From Flavobacterium beibuense F44-8 (GTDB lineage Bacteria > Bacteroidota > Bacteroidia > Flavobacteriales > Flavobacteriaceae): a DNA stretch of 64,000 bases. The stretch is taken from positions 21,029 to 85,028 of the forward strand of contig NZ_JRLV01000018.1 of the NCBI RefSeq assembly GCF_000769915.1, read 5' to 3'. The first letter of the stretch is position 1, and each line of letters opens with the position of its first letter. The translations under genes were made by a program, and so were the position numbers. Below, one piece after another: positions 17,585 to 24,926 of the stretch. Below the pieces are notes generated by a model. It saw only the letters and a list, made by a program, of their open reading frames with translations. It was not told the origin of the DNA and searched no databases.

Positions 17585-18550
17585 TTAGTTTAATTTAAAC
17601 GTTATACTTGCTGATTTCTGCCCTTTAAATGAAATAGCTAACAATCCATTTTCCTCAACAACGGTTGCCTTCTGTAAAGTAGCCTCCCCATTATTATCAA
17701 TAAAACAGGAAGCTATTTGCTTACCCCCTAACAAAACCATATTCTCATCAAAAAGCAGGTATCCTACCTGCTTAACCGAATTATAGGTACTTAAATAAAA
17801 AACTATTGTCCATTTATCTGCCAGCACTTTTGAATCAATAAAACAACCATTTAATAATCTTACCTCATCCATACCGGGCAACTCTGCTAAGGCAGCCTGA
17901 GGAGAACAAAATTTTAACGGTATAAGATTTAGGTTCTGTTCAAAAAAGGTCTTTCCAAAAGAAAGTGTTTTCATTTCTCTTTGAGGTATTACATCTGTCT
18001 TCATGTTAAAATCCATACACTCCAACTCGTCACAATCTAACCTATAAAAAGGGAAGAATCCATCCATCTGTTTATAAACCATATATTCAATAGTATTCTC
18101 AGGGCTTAATTTACCCACAATCCTGTTAGGATATACCACCGCAGACTTAGACTCTAATTCCGCCCTCCAGGCAATACAGCCAAAACTAACGAGGTTTTGA
18201 TTCTTATCATACAAATTCAGAAAACACGTTGGTGTGTTTGTTTCCTCGTTTTTAAAAAATAAAATCACTGCCAGACAATCATGATAATTAAACTTACCAT
18301 ACACATGAATAATACTTTCATCATTGGGTAGTATGAGTGAAAAAGAATTGTCTTCATTTTTTAAAAGCCCCGAAACATCTCCATACCTCACGGGAGTATA
18401 GTTATCAATTTCGCTAAAGTTAAAATCATCAACTACAACCGGAAGATTAAGGTATTTTACATCATCAAAAAAATATTTCTTTCCCTCCTGACAAAACCCG
18501 AGAGAAGATAAAAAGACACTAACTATTAAAAAGCAATATAGTTTTTTCAT
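17585..18550 (-). CDS. exported protein of unknown function
   Basis: A 321-residue protein with a signal peptide (MKKLYCFLIVSVFLSSLGFC, followed by QEGKK). I recognise no domain. The body is rich in alternating strands with several cysteines (CFLNLYDKNQ, RLDCDELECMDF, LNGCFIDSK), and the C terminus ends in a beta pattern (LLAISFKGQKSASITFKLN). No T9SS domain is present. Its gene is followed after 10 bp by the immunity-like gene. Whether the two form a functional pair is open. Confidence 0.6.
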   Translation of the reverse strand: MKKLYCFLIVSVFLSSLGFCQEGKKYFFDDVKYLNLPVVVDDFNFSEIDNYTPVRYGDVSGLLKNEDNSFSLILPNDESIIHVYGKFNYHDCLAVILFFKNEETNTPTCFLNLYDKNQNLVSFGCIAWRAELESKSAVVYPNRIVGKLSPENTIEYMVYKQMDGFFPFYRLDCDELECMDFNMKTDVIPQREMKTLSFGKTFFEQNLNLIPLKFCSPQAALAELPGMDEVRLLNGCFIDSKVLADKWTIVFYLSTYNSVKQVGYLLFDENMVLLGGKQIASCFIDNNGEATLQKATVVEENGLLAISFKGQKSASITFKLN

Positions 18551-18672
18551 TGACTAAGTATTTCTATTATCGAAAGCAATTATTCTTCATTAGCTTTCAC
18601 AAGCCGTTAAATTAAACAACAGGCATCTTTATTTCTTTAAAAGCGGCTTAGAATCATACTTTACAATCAGGA

Positions 18673-19236
18673 TTATTTATCATAATTATCTACAGGACCC
18701 CAATCGTCAAAATCAAAATCCCTCCAAATTTCGGTATCGTAAATCATTGAAAGATTATTAACCACTTCTTTTGTCTGTCCGTTCATATAAAAATAACACT
18801 TAACCCCTTCATGTTCCAGAGGATTTTGCGGGTCTAAAGTCCTGTAAAAATATGCTTTGTCCCGGCTTATATTGATTACTGTATAATACAACGATTTACC
18901 GGGATCACTTACACTAACAGGTCCTTCTATTTCCTCTACCGGGACACTAAAACCAAAATACATAGCCTGTACCCATACTTCAACCTCTCCATATTTATTT
19001 TTGGAAAAAACAGATTCAAACAAATACTCCTTAGGGCGTATATCCTTATAAACCTTTAGAAACAAATCCATAACAGATTCAAAACACACCCTTTCTTCAT
19101 CTGTAGGAGTATAGGCTGTATTAGTAGGGTAGCGATATTTTGACAAGTTGGTCTTATCAAAGTCGTACTCTTTCATAATCCTTTTTGAAGAGCATGACAC
19201 CAACAGAAAAAGCATAACAATACTAATAACTCTCAT
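18673..19236 (-). CDS. lipoprotein of unknown function
   Basis: A 187-residue lipoprotein with lipobox LVSC at residues 12-15 of MRVISIVMLFLLVSCSSKR. The mature part contains aromatic, acidic segments (EVEVWVQAMYFGF, EIWRDFDFDDWGPVDN) and no catalytic motif I recognise. It lies 122 bp upstream of the exported 321-residue gene on the same strand and may share its transcript. The intergenic stretch holds only a weak AAGCCG/CGGCTT pair. Confidence 0.6.
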   Translation of the reverse strand: MRVISIVMLFLLVSCSSKRIMKEYDFDKTNLSKYRYPTNTAYTPTDEERVCFESVMDLFLKVYKDIRPKEYLFESVFSKNKYGEVEVWVQAMYFGFSVPVEEIEGPVSVSDPGKSLYYTVINISRDKAYFYRTLDPQNPLEHEGVKCYFYMNGQTKEVVNNLSMIYDTEIWRDFDFDDWGPVDNYDK

Positions 19237-19343
19237 AATTCCACCTGCACTTAAAGGTTAACAAAACAGAGTATTCTAAACTGATTTATAAATATATAAA
19301 TCTCTTTTTGTATTAATTGATGAGAGGAGTATTTTTAAAGAAT

Positions 19344-19562
19344 TTACCTGCAAAAATATCGCTTACCCAAAAAAAAGAGCAGAGAAACAAAAGAAATTAG
19401 CGCTGAAAGTAAAAAGGCATATACCATTAAATATACCATCCACAAAAGGAAGTTACTATAACAGTCAACATAATGCAGTAACGAAGAAAAAAGCCAGGTA
19501 AAAATGACTCCGCTAATACTTACTATAAAAACCTTCGTTAAAAATGATATTTTTTTCTGCAT
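19344..19562 (-). CDS. small membrane protein, unknown function
   Basis: A 72-residue protein with two hydrophobic segments (about residues 9-28 and 38-66) and a basic C terminus (LGKRYFCR). No family is recognised. It starts 21 bp downstream of the conserved 116-residue gene on the same strand, which favours it being a real gene at the end of the polyprenyl synthetase cluster. Confidence 0.45.
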   Translation of the reverse strand: MQKKISFLTKVFIVSISGVIFTWLFSSLLHYVDCYSNFLLWMVYLMVYAFLLSALISFVSLLFFLGKRYFCR

Positions 19563-19583
19563 TGTTAAGGTGTGTTATTATAA

Positions 19584-19934
19584 TTAAAACCTGTTTCTAA
19601 ACCATACCTTTTGCCATTCCCTTTTAAGTATTAAAAAAGCTACCTGTTCGGCCAGTTCGCTAAGATCACCCCCATTAAGGCTTTTTATTTCTTTTTCAGG
19701 AACATCTATTATATACAACAGGTTAAGGTATTCACCAAATTTATACTGAATAAGCTTATACACCTTTTCATGCAACTCCATTTTAATGTTTATAGGAGTA
19801 ATGGCAACATCAAAATCTACCGGTTCGTTTGCCAGCGCAAAGTCCTTATTCACCTGCTCAACCAGTTTAACATAAAGTGATTCTTTCTGCGCTTCAGAAA
19901 GTAGTAAATCAGTATTGGCAGGAGCTATGTACAT
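19584..19934 (-). CDS. conserved-looking cytoplasmic protein, unknown function
   Basis: A 116-residue soluble protein (MYIAPANTDLLLSEAQKESL ...) with no signal peptide. The C-terminal half is amphipathic (LAEQVAFLILKREWQKVWFR). I recall similar short proteins beside the polyprenyl synthetase gene in other flavobacteria but know no function. Its ATG overlaps the TAA of the polyprenyl synthetase gene by one base (TAATG), which indicates translational coupling and is good evidence that both starts and stops are right. Confidence 0.7.
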   Translation of the reverse strand: MYIAPANTDLLLSEAQKESLYVKLVEQVNKDFALANEPVDFDVAITPINIKMELHEKVYKLIQYKFGEYLNLLYIIDVPEKEIKSLNGGDLSELAEQVAFLILKREWQKVWFRNRF

Positions 19935-20908
19935 TATACCTTACGTTGCATTAAGTTTTCACCAAAAGCCCTAAGCATGGCTTTTTTACTATTATCAATA
20001 TCCAGTTTTTCCAGCATATCAAATGCTTTAAGCGTATACTCTTCTATAGCTTTTTTGGTTTTGACATCAGCTCCACTTGTGGTAAAAATATTCTTTACCA
20101 CCTCTACCTTTTCATCACTGTTTTCCGGCTGCAGGCAAAACAACTCTTTAAGCTGCTCTTTACTAACGTCGTCACCGTGGTGCAGCGCCATTAAATAAAG
20201 GTACGTTTTTTTGTTTTCAATAATATCACCACCTACCTGCTTGCCAAAAGTTTCGGGGTCACCAAAAGCATCCAGGTAATCATCCTGTAACTGGAAGGCA
20301 ATACCCAGGTTTCGGCCAAAGTCATAAATCAAATCGGCATTCTCCTGAGAGGTTTTTGCTACTATAGCCCCCATTTTCATGGCAGCTCCTACTAAAACAG
20401 CCGTTTTGTATTCAATCATTTTAAGATATTCGGGAACGGTTACATCATTCCTTTCCTCAAAATCAACATCCCACTGCTGCCCTTCACACACCTCAAGTGC
20501 CGTTTTACTGAATAGCTTTGCCAAATCACTAAATGTCTCCGGCTCATAAGCTTCAAAATAACGGTAAGCCATTATAAGCATAGCATCGCCCGAAAGGATA
20601 GCGGTGTTGGTATTCCATTTTTCATGCACGGTTTCCTTACCTCTTCTCAATGGAGCATCGTCCATAATATCGTCATGCACGAGTGAGAAATTATGAAAAA
20701 TCTCAACTGCTACTGCTGCCGGCAGGGCTTCTTTGCAGTCGGCATTAAAAATTTCGGCAGCCATTAAAGTGAGCACCGGGCGCATTCTTTTACCTCCTAA
20801 AGATAAAATGTAGGCTACGGGCTCATATAGGTTAACCGGGTCTTTTACTACTGAAAGCGCATTAAAATAATCTGAAATTACCTGCTGATAGTGCGATATA
20901 GCTTGCAT
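19934..20908 (-). CDS. polyprenyl (isoprenyl) diphosphate synthase
   Basis: A 324-residue trans-prenyltransferase that chain-elongates allylic diphosphates with isopentenyl diphosphate, feeding quinone or cell-wall lipid synthesis. Motifs: GGKRMRP (residues 38-44), the first Asp-rich motif HDDIMDDAPLRRG (Asp79, Asp80, Asp83), GDAMLIMAY, and the second, QLQDDYLDAFGD. I start at MQAISHYQQV rather than at an ATG 45 bases upstream, because a promoter box (TACTTTAG, 20930-20923) lies between the two. The stop overlaps the next gene by one base. Confidence 0.9.
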   Translation of the reverse strand: MQAISHYQQVISDYFNALSVVKDPVNLYEPVAYILSLGGKRMRPVLTLMAAEIFNADCKEALPAAVAVEIFHNFSLVHDDIMDDAPLRRGKETVHEKWNTNTAILSGDAMLIMAYRYFEAYEPETFSDLAKLFSKTALEVCEGQQWDVDFEERNDVTVPEYLKMIEYKTAVLVGAAMKMGAIVAKTSQENADLIYDFGRNLGIAFQLQDDYLDAFGDPETFGKQVGGDIIENKKTYLYLMALHHGDDVSKEQLKELFCLQPENSDEKVEVVKNIFTTSGADVKTKKAIEEYTLKAFDMLEKLDIDNSKKAMLRAFGENLMQRKV

Positions 20909-20922
20909 GAAATATTTTTTTG

Positions 20923-20953
20923 CTAAAGTAAACCCTTTCAGTTTTTTAACCAA
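20923..20953 (-). promoter_or_regulatory. promoter of polyprenyl synthetase gene
   Basis: On the minus strand, TTG (20953-20951), a 20-bp spacer and TACTTTAG (20930-20923) fit the Bacteroidota promoter with one mismatch in the -7 box. It places the transcript start just before the ATG at 20908, which decides the start codon. Confidence 0.45.
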
Positions 20954-20990
20954 GCATTATTTTTTTGAGAAAATTTTACAAAAAAACTAT

Positions 20991-21018
20991 GGAAACTTTT
21001 TTGGTTTTAAAAGTTTCC
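20991..21018. promoter_or_regulatory. perfect dyad, probable TetR operator
   Basis: GGAAACTTTT and AAAAGTTTCC form a perfect 10-bp inverted repeat around an 8-bp centre. It covers the -33 TTTG (21000-21003) of the tetR promoter and part of the spacer, an ideal position for autorepression. Half-site spacing fits a TetR dimer. It also lies within 40 bp of the divergent polyprenyl synthetase promoter. Confidence 0.6.
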
Positions 21019-21030
21019 TTTATACATTTG
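21000..21030 (+). promoter_or_regulatory. promoter of first tetR gene
   Basis: TTTG (21000-21003), a 19-bp spacer, then TACATTTG (21023-21030): a full match to the Bacteroidota consensus, 20 bases before the ATG. Confidence 0.75.
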
Positions 21031-21049
21031 CCTCATCTTAATGCATTGA

Positions 21050-21649
21050 ATGAGAGACACTATATTAAAAAAAGCAAACGAAATGTTTCTTGCCTATGGC
21101 TTTAAAAGCGTTACCATGGACGACATTGCGACTGAGCTGGGTATATCTAAAAAAACAATATACCAGCACTTTGCAAACAAAAACGACCTGGTAGAAGCCT
21201 GCACACTTGAGCTGTTTGAAAACATATCATGTGGCATAGATAACATTAGGGAGCAGGGAAAAAACTCTATTGAGGAAATTTTCATTATACGTGATTTTAT
21301 GATGCAGCAGCTTAGAAACGAAGATGCCTCACCATTTTATCAGTTACAAAAATTTTTCCCTAAAATATTTTCCTGCCTGCATAAAAAGCAGTTTGATAAA
21401 ATGAATGGGTGTATGATGGATAACCTGAAAAAAGGCATGGAACACGGGCTTTACAGAGATGAACTGGACATAGACTTTATATCCAGGTTATACTTTACCG
21501 GATTAACCGGGGTAAAGAATAACGATGTTTTCCCTACAGACCAATATAGCATACCCGATACCACAAAAAAATTTCTTGAATATCATTTAAGAGCTATAGT
21601 CACACCAAAAGGACTAAACATACTGGAAGGTTTGATAAAAACCGATTAA
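21050..21649 (+). CDS. TetR/AcrR-family regulator
   Basis: A 199-residue regulator. Residues about 4-50 are a TetR helix-turn-helix domain (ILKKANEMFLAYGFKSVTMD, then IATELGISKKTIYQHFANKN), followed by a helical ligand-binding half with no recognisable specificity. It has its own promoter overlapped by a perfect dyad, so it probably represses itself. A second TetR gene and an RND efflux operon follow 80 bp downstream, making efflux control the most likely job. Confidence 0.88.
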   Translation: MRDTILKKANEMFLAYGFKSVTMDDIATELGISKKTIYQHFANKNDLVEACTLELFENISCGIDNIREQGKNSIEEIFIIRDFMMQQLRNEDASPFYQLQKFFPKIFSCLHKKQFDKMNGCMMDNLKKGMEHGLYRDELDIDFISRLYFTGLTGVKNNDVFPTDQYSIPDTTKKFLEYHLRAIVTPKGLNILEGLIKTD

Positions 21650-21684
21650 ATAAAATTTAACATGAAAGTTTGTTACAAACAGCC

Positions 21685-21692
21685 TACTTTTG
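21685..21692 (+). promoter_or_regulatory. -7 promoter element of second tetR/efflux operon
   Basis: TACTTTTG lies 37 bases before the second tetR start. A short dyad GTTTG-TTA-CAAAC (21668-21680) sits immediately upstream where a repressor could block the promoter. Confidence 0.5.
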
Positions 21693-21729
21693 CGTTAACA
21701 AAAATGTCAAACATTAAAGTTAAACAAAT

Positions 21730-22323
21730 ATGTCAATACAGGAATTAGACATAGACACCGAAGAGTTGATTAAAGAAACCGCTAAAAAAATATTTTTTGG
21801 CGAGGGTCGTTTCAAGGCCACAACACAGGAGATTGCCGATGCAGCAGGTGTAAACAGAACATTAATAAACTACTATTTCAGATCCAGAAATAATCTCTTT
21901 GAAATTGTTTTTGAAGATGCCCAAACCAAAGAGAACACCATAGCAGAACAGATTATTTTTTCTGACCTGCCTTTCCACCAAAAAATAGAGAAATACCTTG
22001 ACCTGTTTTTTGAGCAGGCCAAAAAGTATCCCTATCTGGAAATATACATGGTTACACAAATGAACCAGGGAAGTTGTTTTAAAGACCCTGACACCATGAA
22101 CAGAATGCTGGACAAGTTTTACCTTGAAATAGCTTTAGAGATGGAAAAAGGTAATATAGCCAAAATGAGGCCGGAGCAGTTTATGCTAAACCTTATATCG
22201 CTTACCTCTTTCCCTGTTTCCATGCGGCCACTGTTACAGGAAAGCATGGGCATGAGTAACGAAGCTTACGACGTACTTATAGACGAGCGTAAGAAAATAG
22301 TAATGGATACCCTATTTAAATAA
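21730..22323 (+). CDS. TetR/AcrR-family regulator of efflux operon
   Basis: A 197-residue TetR protein. The HTH is at about residues 12-55 (ELIKETAKKIFFGEGRFKAT, then QEIADAAGVNRTLINYYFRS). The C-terminal part is helical. It is the first gene of an operon with tolC-, adaptor- and pump-type genes (29, 19 and 23 bp gaps), the classic arrangement for a local repressor of an RND efflux system. The inducer is unknown. Confidence 0.9.
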   Translation: MSIQELDIDTEELIKETAKKIFFGEGRFKATTQEIADAAGVNRTLINYYFRSRNNLFEIVFEDAQTKENTIAEQIIFSDLPFHQKIEKYLDLFFEQAKKYPYLEIYMVTQMNQGSCFKDPDTMNRMLDKFYLEIALEMEKGNIAKMRPEQFMLNLISLTSFPVSMRPLLQESMGMSNEAYDVLIDERKKIVMDTLFK

Positions 22324-22352
22324 TAATCATCAAATCAATTAACACAGTTAGT

Positions 22353-23726
22353 ATGGAGAAAATCATCAATTCTTTAAACGGTAAAGCCCTAAAGCGTTTT
22401 GCTGCTGCATTGATTCTCTTGTCTGTACTCCCTTCACAGGCACAGGAAGAGCCCCAAAGCTATTCCTTTAGCCTTAACGAGGCAATACAGCATGCCATGG
22501 AATATAACTACAAGGTTATAAACTCAGGCAGGGATATAGAAGCTGCAAACAAGAAAAAATGGGAAACCATTGCAACGGGTTTACCACAAATTAGCGCCAG
22601 CGGTAATTACCAGTACAATTTCGAGCTGCAAAAGTCGGTTGTACCTGCCGAATTCTTCGGTGGTAACCCGGGCGAATTTGTAGAAGTAGCCTTTGGTACA
22701 AAGCATTCGGTAGATGCTAAGGCTACACTTAATCAGCTGATTTTTGACGGAACATACATAGTAGGCCTTAAAGCGGCAAGGGTATATCTGGACTACTATA
22801 AAAGCTCCAAGCAAAAAACAGACATCGACGTAAAAGAACAGGTTATTAATGCTTACGGCAATGTATTGCTGCTGGAAGAAAGTGTTCGCATCCTTGAAAA
22901 AAACAAGGAAACGCTGGAAAAAAACTACCATGAAACCAACGAGAGCTTTAAAAACGGGCTATCGGAAGAGGAAGACGTGGAGCAAATTTCCATTACACTT
23001 GCTACCATTAACAGTTCTCTTAAAAACTCAATAAGGGTAAGGGAAATCTCTCTGAATATGCTTAAAATAATATTAGGTATTGAATTGGAAGATCAGCTTG
23101 CACTTACCGATAATCTGGAAGACCTGACCACCGACAACCTTGATATTACCGTTGCGGCAGAAGGCTTTAATGTAGAACAGAATATTGACTACAGGCTGGG
23201 ACAGATAAACACTATCCAGAAAGAGCTTTTAATGAAGCAGGAAATGAGCAAAGCATTACCTACGCTTTCTACAAACCTTGCTTTTGGTTACAACGGGTTT
23301 AACAACAACTTCGATTTCTTCCAGAGAAACCAGCAGTGGTTAAACTATTCGTATTTAGGATTAAGCCTTAATGTACCTATTTTCAGTAGTCTTGGTCGTA
23401 GCGCAAGGACGCAGCAGGCAAGAATCGCTTTAGAGCAGGCAAAAACACAACAGGAAGAACTGGAGCAAAACCTTAAACTGGAATACCAGCGCGCCAAAAG
23501 TGAGTATGAGTACAGTATTGAAGAATACTTTACCTCAAAAAACAACCTGAAGCTTGCAGAACGTATTGAGAACAAACAACAAATAAAATTTAAAGAAGGT
23601 TTATCCAGCAGTTTTGAGTTTACCGAAGCACAACGCCAGTTGTATTCGGCACAGCAAAGCTTTCTGGAGTCGATGACCGAAGTGATAAACAAAAGGGCAG
23701 CCCTTGAAAAACTAACCGCACAATAA
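22353..23726 (+). CDS. TolC-family outer-membrane efflux protein
   Basis: A 457-residue outer-membrane channel of the TolC family. A signal peptide ends near SQAQ (about residue 31). Two long helical halves follow, with the family-typical start YSFSLNEAIQHAMEYN and the repeat heptads near the end (TQQARIALEQAKTQQEELEQ). It would form the exit duct for the adaptor and pump encoded next. Confidence 0.9.
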   Translation: MEKIINSLNGKALKRFAAALILLSVLPSQAQEEPQSYSFSLNEAIQHAMEYNYKVINSGRDIEAANKKKWETIATGLPQISASGNYQYNFELQKSVVPAEFFGGNPGEFVEVAFGTKHSVDAKATLNQLIFDGTYIVGLKAARVYLDYYKSSKQKTDIDVKEQVINAYGNVLLLEESVRILEKNKETLEKNYHETNESFKNGLSEEEDVEQISITLATINSSLKNSIRVREISLNMLKIILGIELEDQLALTDNLEDLTTDNLDITVAAEGFNVEQNIDYRLGQINTIQKELLMKQEMSKALPTLSTNLAFGYNGFNNNFDFFQRNQQWLNYSYLGLSLNVPIFSSLGRSARTQQARIALEQAKTQQEELEQNLKLEYQRAKSEYEYSIEEYFTSKNNLKLAERIENKQQIKFKEGLSSSFEFTEAQRQLYSAQQSFLESMTEVINKRAALEKLTAQ

Positions 23727-23745
23727 AACACCTAAAATTTAAGAG

Positions 23746-24903
23746 ATGAAAAAATTAGCATATATCACTACACTATCCCTTATGATGTTTTCATGCGGGG
23801 AAAAGAAGTTAAACATAGATGAGGTCGTTGAGACCAATGATATAAAAAAGATAAGGGAGGCCCGCGAACAGCTGCAAACCGAATATGATAAACTGACTGC
23901 CGATCTTGCTAAAATAGATACGGCTATCGATTCGCTTGATCCTAACAGAAGCCGTGTACTGGTTAGAACGATAACCGTTAAGGATACATCGTTTGTACAC
24001 TATATAGAGATACAGGGTAATGTAGATACCAAACAAAACATCCTTATCTACCCTGAAATATCAGGTATACTGCAACAGCTTAATGTAAAAGCCGGACAAA
24101 AAGTTACCAAAGGACAGGTACTGGCAAGAATAGACGATGGTGGTATTAGCGCACAGCTAGCTCAGGCACAGGCTCAGTTAAACCTGTCGCAAACTACTTT
24201 TGACAGACAGAAAAGACTATGGGACCAAAAAATAGGTAGTGAAATACAATACCTACAGGCCAAAACCTCACTGGAAAGTCAGCAAAAAGTGGTAGACCAA
24301 CTTCAGTCACAATTAAACAAATCGGTAGTAAAAGCTCCGTTTACAGGAACTATAGACGAGGTAATGACCGAAAGAGGTAAAGTTGTAGCTCCGGGTCAGG
24401 AACTATTCAGAATAGTAAACCTTGGCGATATGTATGTTTCAGCTACCGTGCCGGAAACCTATTTAAGTCAGTTAAAACTTGGTGCACCTGTAGAGGTACA
24501 TCTTAACGCTATAGGTAAAACCTATAAAGGTAAAGTACGTCAGGTAGGTAACTACATCAACCCTAATAACAGAACTTTTGGTATTGAGGTAGCACTTCCA
24601 AACCCGGATAACTTATTACGTCCTAACCAGGTAGCCGTACTTAAAATTGAAGATTACAAAACCGATACTGCCCTATTGCTTCCTGAAACAATCATTCAGC
24701 AAAAAGCAGGCGGAAGACTTGTGGTATACAGCTTAGACAAATCGAACAAAGAAGAAATCAAGGCTGTTGAAAAAACCATTGAAACCGGCTATACTTCAAA
24801 AGGTTATGTTGAGATCAAATCGGGTATCAAAAAAGGAGACGAGATTGTTACCGATGGTGCTAAGAGTATTAAGGAAGGCTCAACTGTAGAAATCATTAAA
24901 TAA
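23746..24903 (+). CDS. RND efflux periplasmic adaptor (membrane-fusion lipoprotein)
   Basis: A 385-residue adaptor. MKKLAYITTLSLMMFSC carries a lipobox (Cys17), so it is anchored to the inner membrane. Residues about 24-60 form a coiled coil before the biotinyl-lipoyl-like half (PEISGILQQLNVKAGQKVTK, about 105), a hairpin helix (AQLAQAQAQLNLSQTTFDRQ, about 135), the second lipoyl half (VVKAPFTGTIDE, about 195) and beta-barrel strands. It links the TolC channel and the RND pump. Confidence 0.92.
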   Translation: MKKLAYITTLSLMMFSCGEKKLNIDEVVETNDIKKIREAREQLQTEYDKLTADLAKIDTAIDSLDPNRSRVLVRTITVKDTSFVHYIEIQGNVDTKQNILIYPEISGILQQLNVKAGQKVTKGQVLARIDDGGISAQLAQAQAQLNLSQTTFDRQKRLWDQKIGSEIQYLQAKTSLESQQKVVDQLQSQLNKSVVKAPFTGTIDEVMTERGKVVAPGQELFRIVNLGDMYVSATVPETYLSQLKLGAPVEVHLNAIGKTYKGKVRQVGNYINPNNRTFGIEVALPNPDNLLRPNQVAVLKIEDYKTDTALLLPETIIQQKAGGRLVVYSLDKSNKEEIKAVEKTIETGYTSKGYVEIKSGIKKGDEIVTDGAKSIKEGSTVEIIK

Positions 24904-24926
24904 AACCAACTCATAATACAACCAAG

